This document shows positions 16,749 through 25,446 of a stretch of DNA of 50,752 nucleotides, piece after piece. This stretch comes from Methanobacteriota archaeon (GTDB lineage Archaea > Thermoplasmatota > E2 > JACPAO01 > JAHWKR01): NCBI GenBank assembly GCA_019347805.1, contig JAHWKR010000021.1:1-50752 (forward strand), in the 5' to 3' direction. Positions within the stretch are counted from its first letter, which is position 1. Every line of letters starts with the position of its first letter. The notes under the pieces are model-generated. The model had not been told where the DNA came from and did not search any database. It worked only from the letters and a program-made list of their open reading frames with translations. The translations under genes and the position numbers were made by a program.

Positions 16749-17022
16749 TCGACTGTCGGCCGTGGCTCATTACGAAGGCATCAAGAAAGTCTAGATAAGT
16801 CGCCCCAGGCTCTTTCTTCTGCTCTGGAGGTATCCGGCAGGGTCGCGCGCATCGGGGATCGCGTGCGGCCCGCCGACTGGAGTGTGTGGGTGTCGGGGGG
16901 AGCTACACCACGAAGAAAAAGCCCGCGCCGTCGTCTTGGAGGGCGACGGCCGGGTGCCCTTCTCTGGGAATGGATGAGTGGGAGGAGGGGGCAGATAGGG
17001 GAAGAGGCGGGGGTGTCACGCT

Positions 17023-19011
17023 CTAGGCGGCGAGGTCGCTCGCGAGGTCGGACCAGCTGTCGGCGTCGGCGTCCGCGAGGACCTCGAGGAGCGCCTTGTA
17101 GTCGGCGACGTAGCTCGCGACGAGGTCGGCGTTCGCGCTGGCATCGTGCTGGAGGTCGGAGGCGAGGTCGGCCATCGCTTCGTGCTCTTGGCTGATCTCG
17201 CTCGCGGTCTCGTACCAGGCGTCGGCCTTCTTGTCGGCCGCGGCGTTGCCGACCGCTTCGTATTCGGCGGCGGTCTCGTGGATGGTCGAGACGTCCTTCG
17301 TGATGCCGGCGTCGATGTGGCGGCCGGTCTCGACGAGGAGGCCTTCCTGTCCGTCGAGGGTCACTTTGGCGTCGAACGCGGCGTCGTAGGCGGCGCTGAC
17401 GGTCGCCTCGATGCCGGCCTTGGCCGCGGCGCGGAGGGTCGCGCGGGCCTCGGCGGCGACGTTCATGGTCGCGTCGTAGGCGACGGAGGCGCGGGCGCGC
17501 ATCTCGGCGGCCGCCTTCATCTGCGCCTCGAAGACCACTTCGGCCTGCGCCTTGGCGTGCGCTTCGACCTCGGCGGCGACGTCATAGCCGGCCTCGAGGA
17601 CGAGTTCGGCCTTGGCGCTGGCGTCGGCCTCGATCTTGGCCGCTGCCTCGAAGAGGACCTTCGCCTTCGCTTCGGCGGCGGCGTCGATCTGCGCTTCCGC
17701 CTCTGCGATGGCGGACGCGGAGTAGCCTGCGGTGCCACCGATGACACCACCGGCGACCGGGGTCGCACCCGCGACGGTGCCGGTCGCGCTGCCCGCGGTG
17801 CTCGCGACGGTGCGGAGCGCCGCCTTGGCGGAGGCCGCGGCCGCGAGGGTCGCTTCGGCTTCGGCGCGGAGCGTGGCGGACGCTTGTGCGCCGGCCGTCT
17901 GGACGGTCTCGGCGCGGGCCTGCGCCTCACCGCGGATCTGCGCGCTGGACTTGAAACCCTGGTCGAGGACGACGGCCTTCTGGGCGCGGGCGCTCGCTTC
18001 GAGCGCGGCGCTCGCTTCCATGGCCGCGTCGTACTGACCCTGGGCGTGCGCTTCCGCCTCGGCCATGAGTCCGGCCTCGGCCTGCGCTTCCGCTTCGATG
18101 ATGGCGCGGATCTTCGCGTCGACCTGACCCTTGAGTTGTTCTTGGGTCTCTGCGGTCACATGGATCGATTCACGGGTCTCGTCTAGGAACTCGCCGGAGG
18201 CGTTGAGGGTCGCGTCGGCCTTCGCCTCGGCGTCCATCGCGGCCTTCTCGGCGGCGGTGATGCCGGCGCCGGCCTGTCCTTGGCTCTCGGCGCGGGCCTG
18301 GGCGATCGCTTCGTCGCTCGCGGCGAAGGCGCCGTTCGCTTCGGCGTCCGCCTTGGCTTTCGCTTCTGCGGCGAGGGTGGCGACGGCGGCGGCGTGGCCG
18401 CTCGCTGCGCCGTTCACGGAGCCGCTTGCCGGGCCCGCGTCGAACGAGCTGCCGAGGGCGGCTTCGGCTTCGGCGACGGCCTGCGTCGTCGAGGAGAGGG
18501 ATCCGTCGGCGGCGCTGCTGACGGAGGAGTGGGCCTCGCTGCGGAGGCCTTGGTAGTTCGCGAGCGTGCCGTCGATGGCGCCGTTGTAGCCGGCGACGGC
18601 CTGCTTGCTCGTGGAGAATGATTCGTGGACCTGGCCTTGGAGCTGGCCGGATGCGCTGCCGACGAGGCTCGTGTCGAGCTTGCCGGGCTTGATCTCGATG
18701 CGGTCTTGGCCGTCGAGTGCGATGTCAAGGTCTTGGTTCAGGCGTTCTTCGATGCTGAGGTCACTGGCTGCGTTGCCGTTCGCGCTTGCACCTGCACCGT
18801 TGCCTCCGTTGAGGCCTGCCTTCCCGAAGAATCCGCTCACCGCTTTCCCGGTGCTCTGGAAGGTCCCGCCTGCTGCTCCGGCGATGTCGCCGTCTGCTGC
18901 TGCTGCGAGATTGCCGGTCGCTGCTGCTGTACCGACGAACCCACTCAGTAGGAGTGCGGTCACGCCGATCATGACTTTCGTCTTGGATATTGTCGGGTTC
19001 ACTTTGGTCAC
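17023..19011 (-). CDS. secreted alanine-rich helical repeat protein
   Basis: A 662-aa protein with a Sec-type signal peptide (MIGVTALLLSGFVGTAAA, cleavage near residue 32) and a Gly/Asn/Ala linker. The rest is extremely rich in Ala, Glu, Asp, Gln and Lys. Between about residues 330 and 540 the pattern AEAxAKAxxVxEA recurs roughly every 18-22 residues, predicting long continuous helices or a coiled coil; a glycine-rich break (TGTVAGATPVAGGVIGGTAG) interrupts it near 410-430. There is no transmembrane anchor or cysteine. It is probably a cell-surface or secreted structural protein; I know no family. A TATA-like box 30 nt before the GTG start suggests a strong leaderless promoter. Confidence 0.8.
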   Translation of the reverse strand: MTKVNPTISKTKVMIGVTALLLSGFVGTAAATGNLAAAADGDIAGAAGGTFQSTGKAVSGFFGKAGLNGGNGAGASANGNAASDLSIEERLNQDLDIALDGQDRIEIKPGKLDTSLVGSASGQLQGQVHESFSTSKQAVAGYNGAIDGTLANYQGLRSEAHSSVSSAADGSLSSTTQAVAEAEAALGSSFDAGPASGSVNGAASGHAAAVATLAAEAKAKADAEANGAFAASDEAIAQARAESQGQAGAGITAAEKAAMDAEAKADATLNASGEFLDETRESIHVTAETQEQLKGQVDAKIRAIIEAEAQAEAGLMAEAEAHAQGQYDAAMEASAALEASARAQKAVVLDQGFKSSAQIRGEAQARAETVQTAGAQASATLRAEAEATLAAAASAKAALRTVASTAGSATGTVAGATPVAGGVIGGTAGYSASAIAEAEAQIDAAAEAKAKVLFEAAAKIEADASAKAELVLEAGYDVAAEVEAHAKAQAEVVFEAQMKAAAEMRARASVAYDATMNVAAEARATLRAAAKAGIEATVSAAYDAAFDAKVTLDGQEGLLVETGRHIDAGITKDVSTIHETAAEYEAVGNAAADKKADAWYETASEISQEHEAMADLASDLQHDASANADLVASYVADYKALLEVLADADADSWSDLASDLAA

Positions 19012-19038
19012 CGAACCTATCCTTAGCGATGTGGCGAG

Positions 19039-19047
19039 GTATAAGCA
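19039..19047 (-). promoter_or_regulatory. TATA-like box for the alanine-rich protein
   Basis: GCTTATACC on the minus strand is about 30 nt before the GTG start, a good archaeal promoter match and spacing. Confidence 0.5.
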
Positions 19048-19243
19048 GCTTGGATGTCCGCGTGAAGGGTCTGGCGATCGTTCACGCTCGTATCCACAGA
19101 GGTCATATAGCTGGGTCAGGGGCGGTCTTCGGTGGGGCCGGAGGGGGATCCAGGAGTGGTGGCGTGCCGTTTCCCAGGAGCATGGCCGTTCGTGCCTCCC
19201 GCTCTGCGAAAAGTAATGAAGTCGACCGGTAGACCGTCCCTTG

Positions 19244-19660
19244 ATGGAGCCGTCGCGACCCCTGGTCTATTTCTGGTGCATCGGCAACGCGATGCGGTCC
19301 CAGATGGCGGAGGCCTATTTCCGTCGCCTGGGCGGGGACCGGTACGAGGTCGCCTCGGCCGGGACGGAGCCGTTGGGGCAGGTCCTGGAGGATGTCCTCG
19401 AGGTGATGCAGGAAGAGGGATTGGACCTGTCGACCCACACCTCGGATGCCATCGACACGGCGCTCGTCGAGCGGGCACATCTCATTGTCGACCTGGGGGG
19501 GAGAGGGCGGGGCCGGTTGCCGTCCCATCTCCTTGACAAGTATGTCGCGTGGCGGGTCGTGGACCCCTACGGTGCCGCGCTGGGGGACCTGCGCCGGACG
19601 CGGGACCTCATCCGGGAGCGGGTGGAGGCCTTGGTCCGGGAGCTCGACGCGCGGCGGTAG
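19244..19660 (+). CDS. low-molecular-weight phosphotyrosine phosphatase / ArsC-like
   Basis: A 138-aa cytoplasmic protein of the low-MW tyrosine phosphatase and arsenate reductase fold. The P-loop is Cys12-IGNAM-Arg18-Ser, fitting Cx5RS with an atypical Cys-Ile-Gly start; other family features are the AEAYFRRLGG helix, VASAGTEP (37-44) and the general-acid DPYG (107-110), which favours the phosphatase over thioredoxin-coupled arsenate reductase. No resolving cysteine pair is present. Substrate unknown. Start chosen as ATG, one codon after a TTG; AAGTAATG about 30 nt upstream could be its TATA box. Confidence 0.85.
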   Translation: MEPSRPLVYFWCIGNAMRSQMAEAYFRRLGGDRYEVASAGTEPLGQVLEDVLEVMQEEGLDLSTHTSDAIDTALVERAHLIVDLGGRGRGRLPSHLLDKYVAWRVVDPYGAALGDLRRTRDLIRERVEALVRELDARR

Positions 19661-20001
19661 GGCTGGTCGGCGTCGTACGGTGACCTGGAGGCCATATCCG
19701 GCTAGTGGGAGCAGGAGGACACCACTCGGGCCCGTGGTTCGCCAGAGGCCCGGTCACCGTCCCGAGTGCTTGGAAGGATGTGTCGTCTGTTCAGGGGATG
19801 CGTCGTTCGGCCAGTCGTCTCGTCATGGTCGGGTCCCTTTCTGCCGCTTTCCCAGGAGAGGGCACGGTCTGCGGGCAGGCGATCGTGACCGGGTCAGTTC
19901 TTGTACGATCCTTGTCCAATCACCAGAAGAGTTGCCGATTTTCTACTAGGGCGGCCGTTCCATGAGGGGCCGCCTCTCGCGCGGAACACCCCTTTCGACC
20001 C
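19661..20001. other. intergenic stretch, nothing recognised
   Basis: About 340 bp before the duplicated 126-aa gene unit. Open frames are short and unlike proteins. I checked for tRNA-like arms and saw none. Confidence 0.4.
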
Positions 20002-20103
20002 GTTTCGTGACACTGTGTTCCTGTACAGTCCTTCATCGGTGAAGGATCGTTCGGCAACACGGGATACACCCCACTGCCATAGTGTAGGTTCGAGGCAGCA
20101 AAC
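20002..20103 (+). promoter_or_regulatory. conserved upstream region of 126-aa gene, copy 1
   Basis: This segment is nearly identical to the region exactly 900 bp downstream, before the second copy. It contains the palindrome CTGTACAG (20021-20028), a perfect hairpin CCTTCA-TCGG-TGAAGG (20030-20045) and CCATAGTGT about 24 nt before the ATG, possibly the TATA element. The conservation suggests shared control or recent copying. Confidence 0.6.
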
Positions 20104-20484
20104 ATGGACTTCGACCGCACCGCATTCCTTTCCGCGCTCCAGACCCGTTTCAACATGGCCGCCGAGGACGCCGAGCACATCACCCAGATCGTCGAGGACT
20201 GCTTCTTCGCCGACGACGAGGTCAACGACGAGGACCTCGAGAAGGAGACCCGTTCGCTCTTCTACACGCTCGAGTCGGAGGGCATCATGACCTTCCGCCG
20301 CACCGAGTACCGCTTCGAGGGCGCCATCCGCCGCGCCTTCTTTTGGCGCCTCACCGACGAAGCGCTCACCCGCACCCTCGAGCGCGACGTCCGCAAGGAC
20401 CCCTCCGAAGAGGAAGAGGTCCAGAGCCTCTACGCCACCCTCCACGACGATGTCTGGAACCGCCAGAACGCCGTCTCCGCCTGA
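20104..20484 (+). CDS. 126-aa acidic protein, copy 1 (DUF6015-like)
   Basis: A small acidic cytoplasmic protein that resembles, from memory, the archaeal DUF6015 family; function unknown. It is mostly helical: an N-terminal segment MDFDRTAFLSALQTRF with an acidic helix (DAEHITQIVEDCFF), then a winged-helix-like part with LFYTLESEGIMTFRRTEYRFEG and a C-terminal helix full of Asp/Glu (DPSEEEEVQSLYATLHDD). The layout would suit a DNA-binding or regulator-partner protein, but that is speculation. A second copy 900 bp downstream differs at only about ten residues, nearly all in the first 50. Confidence 0.85.
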   Translation: MDFDRTAFLSALQTRFNMAAEDAEHITQIVEDCFFADDEVNDEDLEKETRSLFYTLESEGIMTFRRTEYRFEGAIRRAFFWRLTDEALTRTLERDVRKDPSEEEEVQSLYATLHDDVWNRQNAVSA

Positions 20485-20570
20485 GTCCATCTCGGTCGAG
20501 TCTTCGCAACCTCACACTCTCTTCCCACCCCGAAAGGGGTTCGTTCCAAAACGGGGGGCTCCGGCCCCCT

Positions 20571-20863
20571 CCCTATCACCCGGTCACCCCTCTCTTCCCG
20601 CCGTCTTCGGGCGGCTCCCGCTCACTCGGTCACCCCCGGGGCTTCGGTCCTCCCTATCACCCGGTCACCCCTCTCTTCCCGCCGTCTTCGGGCGGCTCCC
20701 GCTCACTCGGTCACCCCCGGGGCTTCGGTCCTCCCTATCACCCGGTCACCCCTCTCTTCCCGCCGTCTTCGGGCGGCTCCCTCTTACTCGGTCACCCTGG
20801 GGCTTCGGCCCCTCCCTTTCATCCGGTCACCCCTCTCTTCCCGCCGTCTTCGGGCGGCTCCCG
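20571..20863 (+). repeat. 81-bp tandem repeat array, about 3.6 copies
   Basis: Units begin at 20571, 20652, 20733 and 20814, an exact 81-bp period; the last is cut short. The first two full units are almost identical. Each unit is itself two related halves sharing a GGTCACCCC core followed by a TTCGG-containing hairpin: CCGCC-GTCTTCG-GGCGG, and GGGGC-TTCG-GYCCY. At 20800-20813 the second hairpin is a perfect GGGGC-TTCG-GCCCC; in other units a G-U pair replaces G-C. A related hairpin, GGGGGC-TCCG-GCCCCC, precedes the array. The array lies between the duplicated 126-aa genes; an open frame crosses it because 81 is divisible by three, but this looks accidental. Confidence 0.9.
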
Positions 20864-20901
20864 TTCATATCCATCCCGTCGCGCCTGCCGCGTCGGTCCT
20901 C

Positions 20902-21003
20902 TTTTCATGACACTGTGTTCCTGTACAGCCCTTCATCGGTGAAGGATCGTTCGGCAACACGGGATACCCTCCATTACCATAGTGTAGGTTCGAGGCAACA
21001 AAG
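20902..21003 (+). promoter_or_regulatory. conserved upstream region of 126-aa gene, copy 2
   Basis: Matches the copy 1 upstream region base for base at most positions, including CTGTACAG (20921-20928), the CCTTCA-TCGG-TGAAGG hairpin (20930-20945) and CCATAGTGT. Differences cluster between the hairpin and the TATA-like element. Confidence 0.6.
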
Positions 21004-21384
21004 ATGGACTTCGACCGCACCGCATTCATCTCCGCGCTCCAGACCCGCTTCAACATGGCCCCCGAAGACAGCGAGCACATCGCCGGGATCGTCGAGGATT
21101 GCTTCTTCGCGGACAACGAGGTCAACGACGAGGACCTCGACAAGGAGACCCGCTCGCTCTTCTATACGCTCGAGTCGGAGGGCATCATGACCTTCCGCCG
21201 CACCGAGTACCGCTTCGAGGGCGCCATCCGCCGCGCCTTCTTTTGGCGCCTCACCGACGAAGCGCTCACCCGCACCCTCGAGCGCGACGTCCGCAAGGAC
21301 CCCTCCGAAGAGGAAGAGGTCCAGAGCCTCTACGCCACCCTCCACGACGATGTCTGGAACCGCCAGAACGCCGTCACCGCCTGA
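21004..21384 (+). CDS. 126-aa acidic protein, copy 2 (DUF6015-like)
   Basis: Tandem paralogue of the gene 900 bp upstream; same length, same unknown function. The first 50 residues carry substitutions (for example PEDSEHIAGIVEDCFFADNE against AEDAEHITQIVEDCFFADDE), whereas the last roughly 200 nt before the final codons are identical in DNA, with one change near the stop. That uneven pattern points to gene conversion or selection on the N-terminal half. A YHS-domain gene starts about 50 bp downstream on the same strand. Confidence 0.85.
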   Translation: MDFDRTAFISALQTRFNMAPEDSEHIAGIVEDCFFADNEVNDEDLDKETRSLFYTLESEGIMTFRRTEYRFEGAIRRAFFWRLTDEALTRTLERDVRKDPSEEEEVQSLYATLHDDVWNRQNAVTA

Positions 21385-21436
21385 GTCGACCGCCTTTTCC
21401 CCACCGTTTTTCAGGCATCACCGCCTCGCTCTCAGC

Positions 21437-21610
21437 ATGACCACGGATGAGGTCGTCGACCCGGTCTGCGGTGAGGTCTTCCCACCGCACCTCGCGGTCT
21501 TCTCGTCGATGAAGGGCGACCACAAGGTGTTCTTCTGCAGTTCTACCTGCAAGGACACCTACGACGCGGCGCCAGACAAGTATCCTGACCTGAAGTCCAC
21601 GGACGCGTAA
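21437..21610 (+). CDS. YHS/TRASH-like metal-binding protein
   Basis: A 57-aa protein containing VDPVCGEVFPP (Cys11) and a second pair in VFFCSSTCKDTYDAAPDKY (Cys34 and Cys38), the pattern of YHS or TRASH domains, which bind metal ions and often accompany copper or heavy-metal transport and sensing. It is the whole protein, with no transporter attached. The start is ATG. No metal-transport gene is nearby, so its partner is unknown. Confidence 0.82.
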   Translation: MTTDEVVDPVCGEVFPPHLAVFSSMKGDHKVFFCSSTCKDTYDAAPDKYPDLKSTDA

Positions 21611-21649
21611 AAAGAAGGGAAAGAGAAGGGAGGAGACGGAGCGTCGCGT

Positions 21650-22549
21650 CTATGCACCGGCGGTCGTGTTGCCGGCGCCCGTGTCGACCCGCGGCGGGAT
21701 GAGGAGCTTTCCGTTCGTGAAGCTCCAGTCGCCGGCGAAGAAGTAGGCCGGGCTGCGCTCGAGGCCGGTCACGTCGTGGCCCCACGTTCCGGGGTTGAAC
21801 TTAACGTAGCCCACGCCGATGTTGACGAAGTCGCCGACGGCGTCGGTGGTCCATTCCGCGATCCGGCCGTCCGCCGTCGCCTGGTATTCCACGAAGGAGA
21901 ACTCCTTCGGCTCGAACGGCGCACCGGCGACTCCATTGAAGCCGATGACACCTTCTTCCCAGTCGAGCTTGACCTGGTAGGCCACCGGTCCGGCCGGGCT
22001 GTTGACGAACGTGCTCATGCCGGTGTCCGTGTCGCCGTCCCAATCCGCGGTGCCGTTCACGATCGGCAATCCTTCGGCGACCAGTTCGGCGCGGAGCGTT
22101 TCGTCTGCGACGAGGGTGTCCCACTTCCAGAAGTGGAACATGACGTCGTCCTTGCGGTATTCCTCCGGCGGTTCCACCCAGGTCCAGTAGCTGGCGTAGG
22201 CGGCCTTCTTCATCGCTGAGCTGTTGCCGTCGGTGAGGTTCGCGGCCGTGATGTCGTCGCACAGGAAGACCTCGACACCGAGGGCGGCGTCACCACGGGG
22301 GTCCGCCGGGCCGCCTTGTTCCTCGGGTGCGGCGACGCGCCAGCCTTCCGGCACGTGCGGTTGCAGGTTCTCCTTCGCCGTGTGGACGACACCGACGACG
22401 GCGTCGCAACGGTCGAGGGACCACTCGTAGGTCTTCGGGACGTCCACCATGAGCGACGGCCCGTCGTCGAGCTTGGCAAGGGGGTCATCGGAGACGCAGC
22501 CGGAGAAGGCCGCGGTGGAGAGAAGCAGGATCAGGAGCAGGTTGCGCAT
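21650..22549 (-). CDS. lipoprotein, unknown function
   Basis: A 299-aa exported lipoprotein: signal MRNLLLILLLSTAAFSG followed by lipobox Cys18. The mature part starts with a linker and a segment VVGVVHTAKENLQPHVPEGWRV that recalls the N-terminal strand of acetoacetate-decarboxylase-like folds, but I cannot confirm this. Further strands are visible around VMFHFWKWDTLV, VAYQVKLDWEEGVIGF and AYFFAGDWSFTNGKLL. Probably faces the outside of the membrane. It converges on the YHS gene and is divergent from the DUF255 gene. Confidence 0.8.
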   Translation of the reverse strand: MRNLLLILLLSTAAFSGCVSDDPLAKLDDGPSLMVDVPKTYEWSLDRCDAVVGVVHTAKENLQPHVPEGWRVAAPEEQGGPADPRGDAALGVEVFLCDDITAANLTDGNSSAMKKAAYASYWTWVEPPEEYRKDDVMFHFWKWDTLVADETLRAELVAEGLPIVNGTADWDGDTDTGMSTFVNSPAGPVAYQVKLDWEEGVIGFNGVAGAPFEPKEFSFVEYQATADGRIAEWTTDAVGDFVNIGVGYVKFNPGTWGHDVTGLERSPAYFFAGDWSFTNGKLLIPPRVDTGAGNTTAGA

Positions 22550-22707
22550 GGGAGTACCTCAGGGTGTGTTGGGTTGGCCGACCACCGACCGCACCGCACG
22601 TACGCCTGCCGCTATTTGAACATTGAGCGGGGCAGGGGACCGGTCAGACCAAGCGACGAACCGCCTCCGACAGGATTATCCCGAAGACCGGTCTCGCCCC
22701 GGCGTCC

Positions 22708-24861
22708 ATGGCGAATCGGCTTGCGACAGCGAAGAGCGCCTATCTGAGAACCGCGACGGATTCCCCGATCGACTGGTATGAATGGAGCAGCGAAGCCTTC
22801 GCGCTCGCCAAGGAGCAGGACAAGCCGATCCTGCTCGACATCGGCGCCGTCTGGTGCCATTGGTGCCACGTGATGGATGAGAAGACATACGAACATCCGG
22901 ATGTCGTGCGCCTGCTCAACGAGAAGTATGTCTGCATCAAGGTCGACCGTGACGAGCGGCCCGACGTCGACGGGCGCTACCAACGGGCGGTCGGTGCCAT
23001 CACCGGCCAGGGAGGGTGGCCCCTCACCGCGTTCCTGACACCCGAGGGGAAGGTGTTCTACGGGGGTACCTATTTCCCGCCCACGGATGCGCATGGACGA
23101 CCGGGTTTCCCTGAGGTCCTGACACAGATCGCGGAGACGTTCCACAAGGACCGCAAGCGGGTCGAGGATTCGGCCGAGCACATCGTCGAGGCGATGCGGC
23201 GCCATTTCCAGGAACGGGATGCGTCGGGCACCATCGACAAGAAGCTCCTCGACCGGGTACCGGAGCTCTTCGCCAAAGGTTTCGACGACGCGAACGGCGG
23301 TTGGGGCGGGGCGCCGAAGTTCCCGCACACCGGTGCCGTCCTGCTTTGTCTGTCCCGTCACCTGCGCACGGGCGACGATACGTTGCGGAGCCTCGCGAAA
23401 AAGGCGTTGGACGGGATGGCCGAAGGCGGCATCCATGACCACGTTGAGGGGGGCTTCCACCGTTACTCGGTCGACGCGCATTGGACGGTCCCGCATTTCG
23501 AGAAGATGGCCTACGACAACGCCGAACTCCTGCGCGCCTACGCCTATGGCGCCAAGGTGCTCGATGTGCCGCGCTATCGGCGCGTCGTCGACGGCATCAT
23601 CGGTTGGACGCTCTGCTACAGCCCCGAGGACGGTTTCCTGGCGAGTCAGGACGCGGACATCGACGCGCACGACGACGGCGACCATTTCACGTGGACCCTC
23701 GACGAACTGCGGGCGGCGCTCGCCGACACATCAGGCGCCAAGGACACGGAGATCGACCCCGGCTTCCTGTTCGATGTGGCGCGTCTTCGCTACGGTGTCG
23801 AAGAGAAGGGGGACATGCACCACGACCCGGCGCGCAACGTGCTCGAGAACGAAAGGACGCCGGAACAGGTGGCCGAGATCCTCGACCGTGATGTCGAGGA
23901 GGTCAAGGCGGCCCGCTGGGAGGTATTGACCCGGCTCGCCCATGCCCGTGCCGCCCGTCCGCGTCCGTTCATCGACACGACACGTTACACCGATTGGAGC
24001 GCCATGTTCGCCTCCGCATTCCTCGAGGCGGACGCCGTTCTGGGCATCCCCGATGCGCGCGACCACGCCCTGCGCGCCATCGACCGCATCGTCCAAGACG
24101 CGTGGGACGAGCAAAAAGGCTGGCTGCACCGTCCGCGCGATGACGGCGGACTCGAGGCGAACGGCTTCCTTGAGGACCAGGTCTGGATGGGCATGGCGCT
24201 CATCGACGCCTATCGCTTCAGGGGTCGGACCGATCTCCTTGCGCTCGCCAAGAAGACCGCCGAGGTGCTCGAAGCGCACTGGCACGCACCGGATGGCGGC
24301 TATTTCGACACCGCCGATTGGCGCCGAAAAGACCCGGAGGCGGCGCCGCTCGCCGAACCCTTGAGGCCTTGGATGGACCAGGGGACGCCGGGTGCGAACG
24401 CGGTCGCCGCACGGTTCCTGGTACGTCTCGGTCGCGCCCTTAGCGACGAGACGTTCGTCGAGCGTGGCCGGAGCACCGTCGAGGCGTTCGGTGGCCCGGC
24501 ACCCGAAGCGGGTGTCTTCGCGGCGACCTGGTTCCAGGCGCTCGAGGAAGTGGTCGACGAGCCGCCGGTCGTGACCGTGTTCGGCGCCGCCGACGAGCCG
24601 GAGACGGAGGCGTTCGCCGACGAGGCGCGCCGGGTGCCGCGACCGGGTGTCGTCGTCATCACGGTCTCTCCGGGCCAAGCGGACCGCGCGGACGTGCCCG
24701 AGGTGTTGCGCGAGGTCTTGACCAACGAGGACCTCATCAAGGACGGCCCATGCGCGTTCCTCTGCTATGGTGACCATTGCAGTGCGCCGGTGCGCGACAT
24801 CGACCACTTGTTCGACGAGATCGTCGGGCGCGGTGCGGCACAGATCGCGCCGAACGCGTGA
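22708..24861 (+). CDS. thioredoxin-domain protein DUF255 (YyaL/SPATA20 family)
   Basis: A 717-aa cytoplasmic protein of the YyaL/SSP411 type: an N-terminal thioredoxin-like domain with the CxxC site CHWC (Cys50, Cys53) in GAVWCHWCHVMDEKTYE, followed by GQGGWPLTAFLTPEGKVFYGGTYFPP, and then a long alpha/alpha-barrel region resembling six-hairpin glycosidases (for example GGIHDHVEGGFHRYSVDAHWTVPHFEKM). Length is normal. The cellular role of this widespread family is not settled. Start ATG, with a GATTATCC box about 30 nt upstream. Its stop is 6 bp from the converging membrane-protein gene. Confidence 0.93.
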   Translation: MANRLATAKSAYLRTATDSPIDWYEWSSEAFALAKEQDKPILLDIGAVWCHWCHVMDEKTYEHPDVVRLLNEKYVCIKVDRDERPDVDGRYQRAVGAITGQGGWPLTAFLTPEGKVFYGGTYFPPTDAHGRPGFPEVLTQIAETFHKDRKRVEDSAEHIVEAMRRHFQERDASGTIDKKLLDRVPELFAKGFDDANGGWGGAPKFPHTGAVLLCLSRHLRTGDDTLRSLAKKALDGMAEGGIHDHVEGGFHRYSVDAHWTVPHFEKMAYDNAELLRAYAYGAKVLDVPRYRRVVDGIIGWTLCYSPEDGFLASQDADIDAHDDGDHFTWTLDELRAALADTSGAKDTEIDPGFLFDVARLRYGVEEKGDMHHDPARNVLENERTPEQVAEILDRDVEEVKAARWEVLTRLAHARAARPRPFIDTTRYTDWSAMFASAFLEADAVLGIPDARDHALRAIDRIVQDAWDEQKGWLHRPRDDGGLEANGFLEDQVWMGMALIDAYRFRGRTDLLALAKKTAEVLEAHWHAPDGGYFDTADWRRKDPEAAPLAEPLRPWMDQGTPGANAVAARFLVRLGRALSDETFVERGRSTVEAFGGPAPEAGVFAATWFQALEEVVDEPPVVTVFGAADEPETEAFADEARRVPRPGVVVITVSPGQADRADVPEVLREVLTNEDLIKDGPCAFLCYGDHCSAPVRDIDHLFDEIVGRGAAQIAPNA

Positions 24862-24867
24862 GACGCT

Positions 24868-25431
24868 TCACATCCCGACCGCGCGGCACACCATCGTCCC
24901 GGTGACCCCGAAGCCGGTCCAGAGGATGAGGAGCGCGAGCGGGATGAGGACGAGGTGGACGACGAGGTAGTCGTGGCGACGCGGGTCGGGCCAACCGGCG
25001 CGGCGGGCGCGCAGGAGATAGACGAGGCTCCAGCCGACGGCGGCGCCGGCGAGAACGACGAGGATGGCGAAGCCGACAAGGAAGACGACGTCGGTGATGC
25101 GGATGAGGTTCGCGGCGGCGCCGGCGAGGTGGCTCGCCGTCTCCTCACAGGCCTCGCTGCCGAGGGCGACCCAGGCGGTGAGGTGCAGCAGGTAGACCGC
25201 GATGAGGCCGTGGTTGATGCGGCGTCCGATGAGCGACCAGCGGACGTAGTGCGCCTTCATGAGGGCGGCCGCTGGGACGATCTCCCACCCTTCCTTGCGC
25301 GGGTCGGAGAGGCCGCGTAGCAGGAGCGCGATGCTGACCGCTGGGACGAGAAAGATGAAAGCGGCGAGGACGCCTTGGCCGAGCGCAGTGGCGAACGAGG
25401 CCAACGGGCCGGGGAGAAGGGTGGGGTCCAT
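24868..25431 (-). CDS. membrane protein, unknown
   Basis: A 187-aa integral membrane protein with about four helices, near residues 15-38, 72-92, 112-135 and 157-178. Charged loops (SDPRKEGWE, RARRAGWPDPRRHD) lie between them. I recognise no family; the presence of His and Cys in loops (HLTAWVALGSEACEETASHL) is noted without interpretation. It follows a 38-aa single-helix protein by 15 bp and is probably cotranscribed, so the two may form a small membrane complex. Confidence 0.7.
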   Translation of the reverse strand: MDPTLLPGPLASFATALGQGVLAAFIFLVPAVSIALLLRGLSDPRKEGWEIVPAAALMKAHYVRWSLIGRRINHGLIAVYLLHLTAWVALGSEACEETASHLAGAAANLIRITDVVFLVGFAILVVLAGAAVGWSLVYLLRARRAGWPDPRRHDYLVVHLVLIPLALLILWTGFGVTGTMVCRAVGM

Positions 25432-25446
25432 GAACGTTGGCCCGGG

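Noticed and set aside
20085..20100. tRNA T-arm (GGTTCGA) before the 126-aa genes
   Set aside because: No matching acceptor, D-arm or anticodon arm around either GGTTCGA.
20571..20863. CRISPR array
   Set aside because: The units are contiguous tandem copies with no unique spacers and no cas genes nearby.
20343..20942. Plus-strand frame through the 81-bp repeats
   Set aside because: Stays open only because the period is divisible by three; no start signal and it overlaps the first 126-aa gene.
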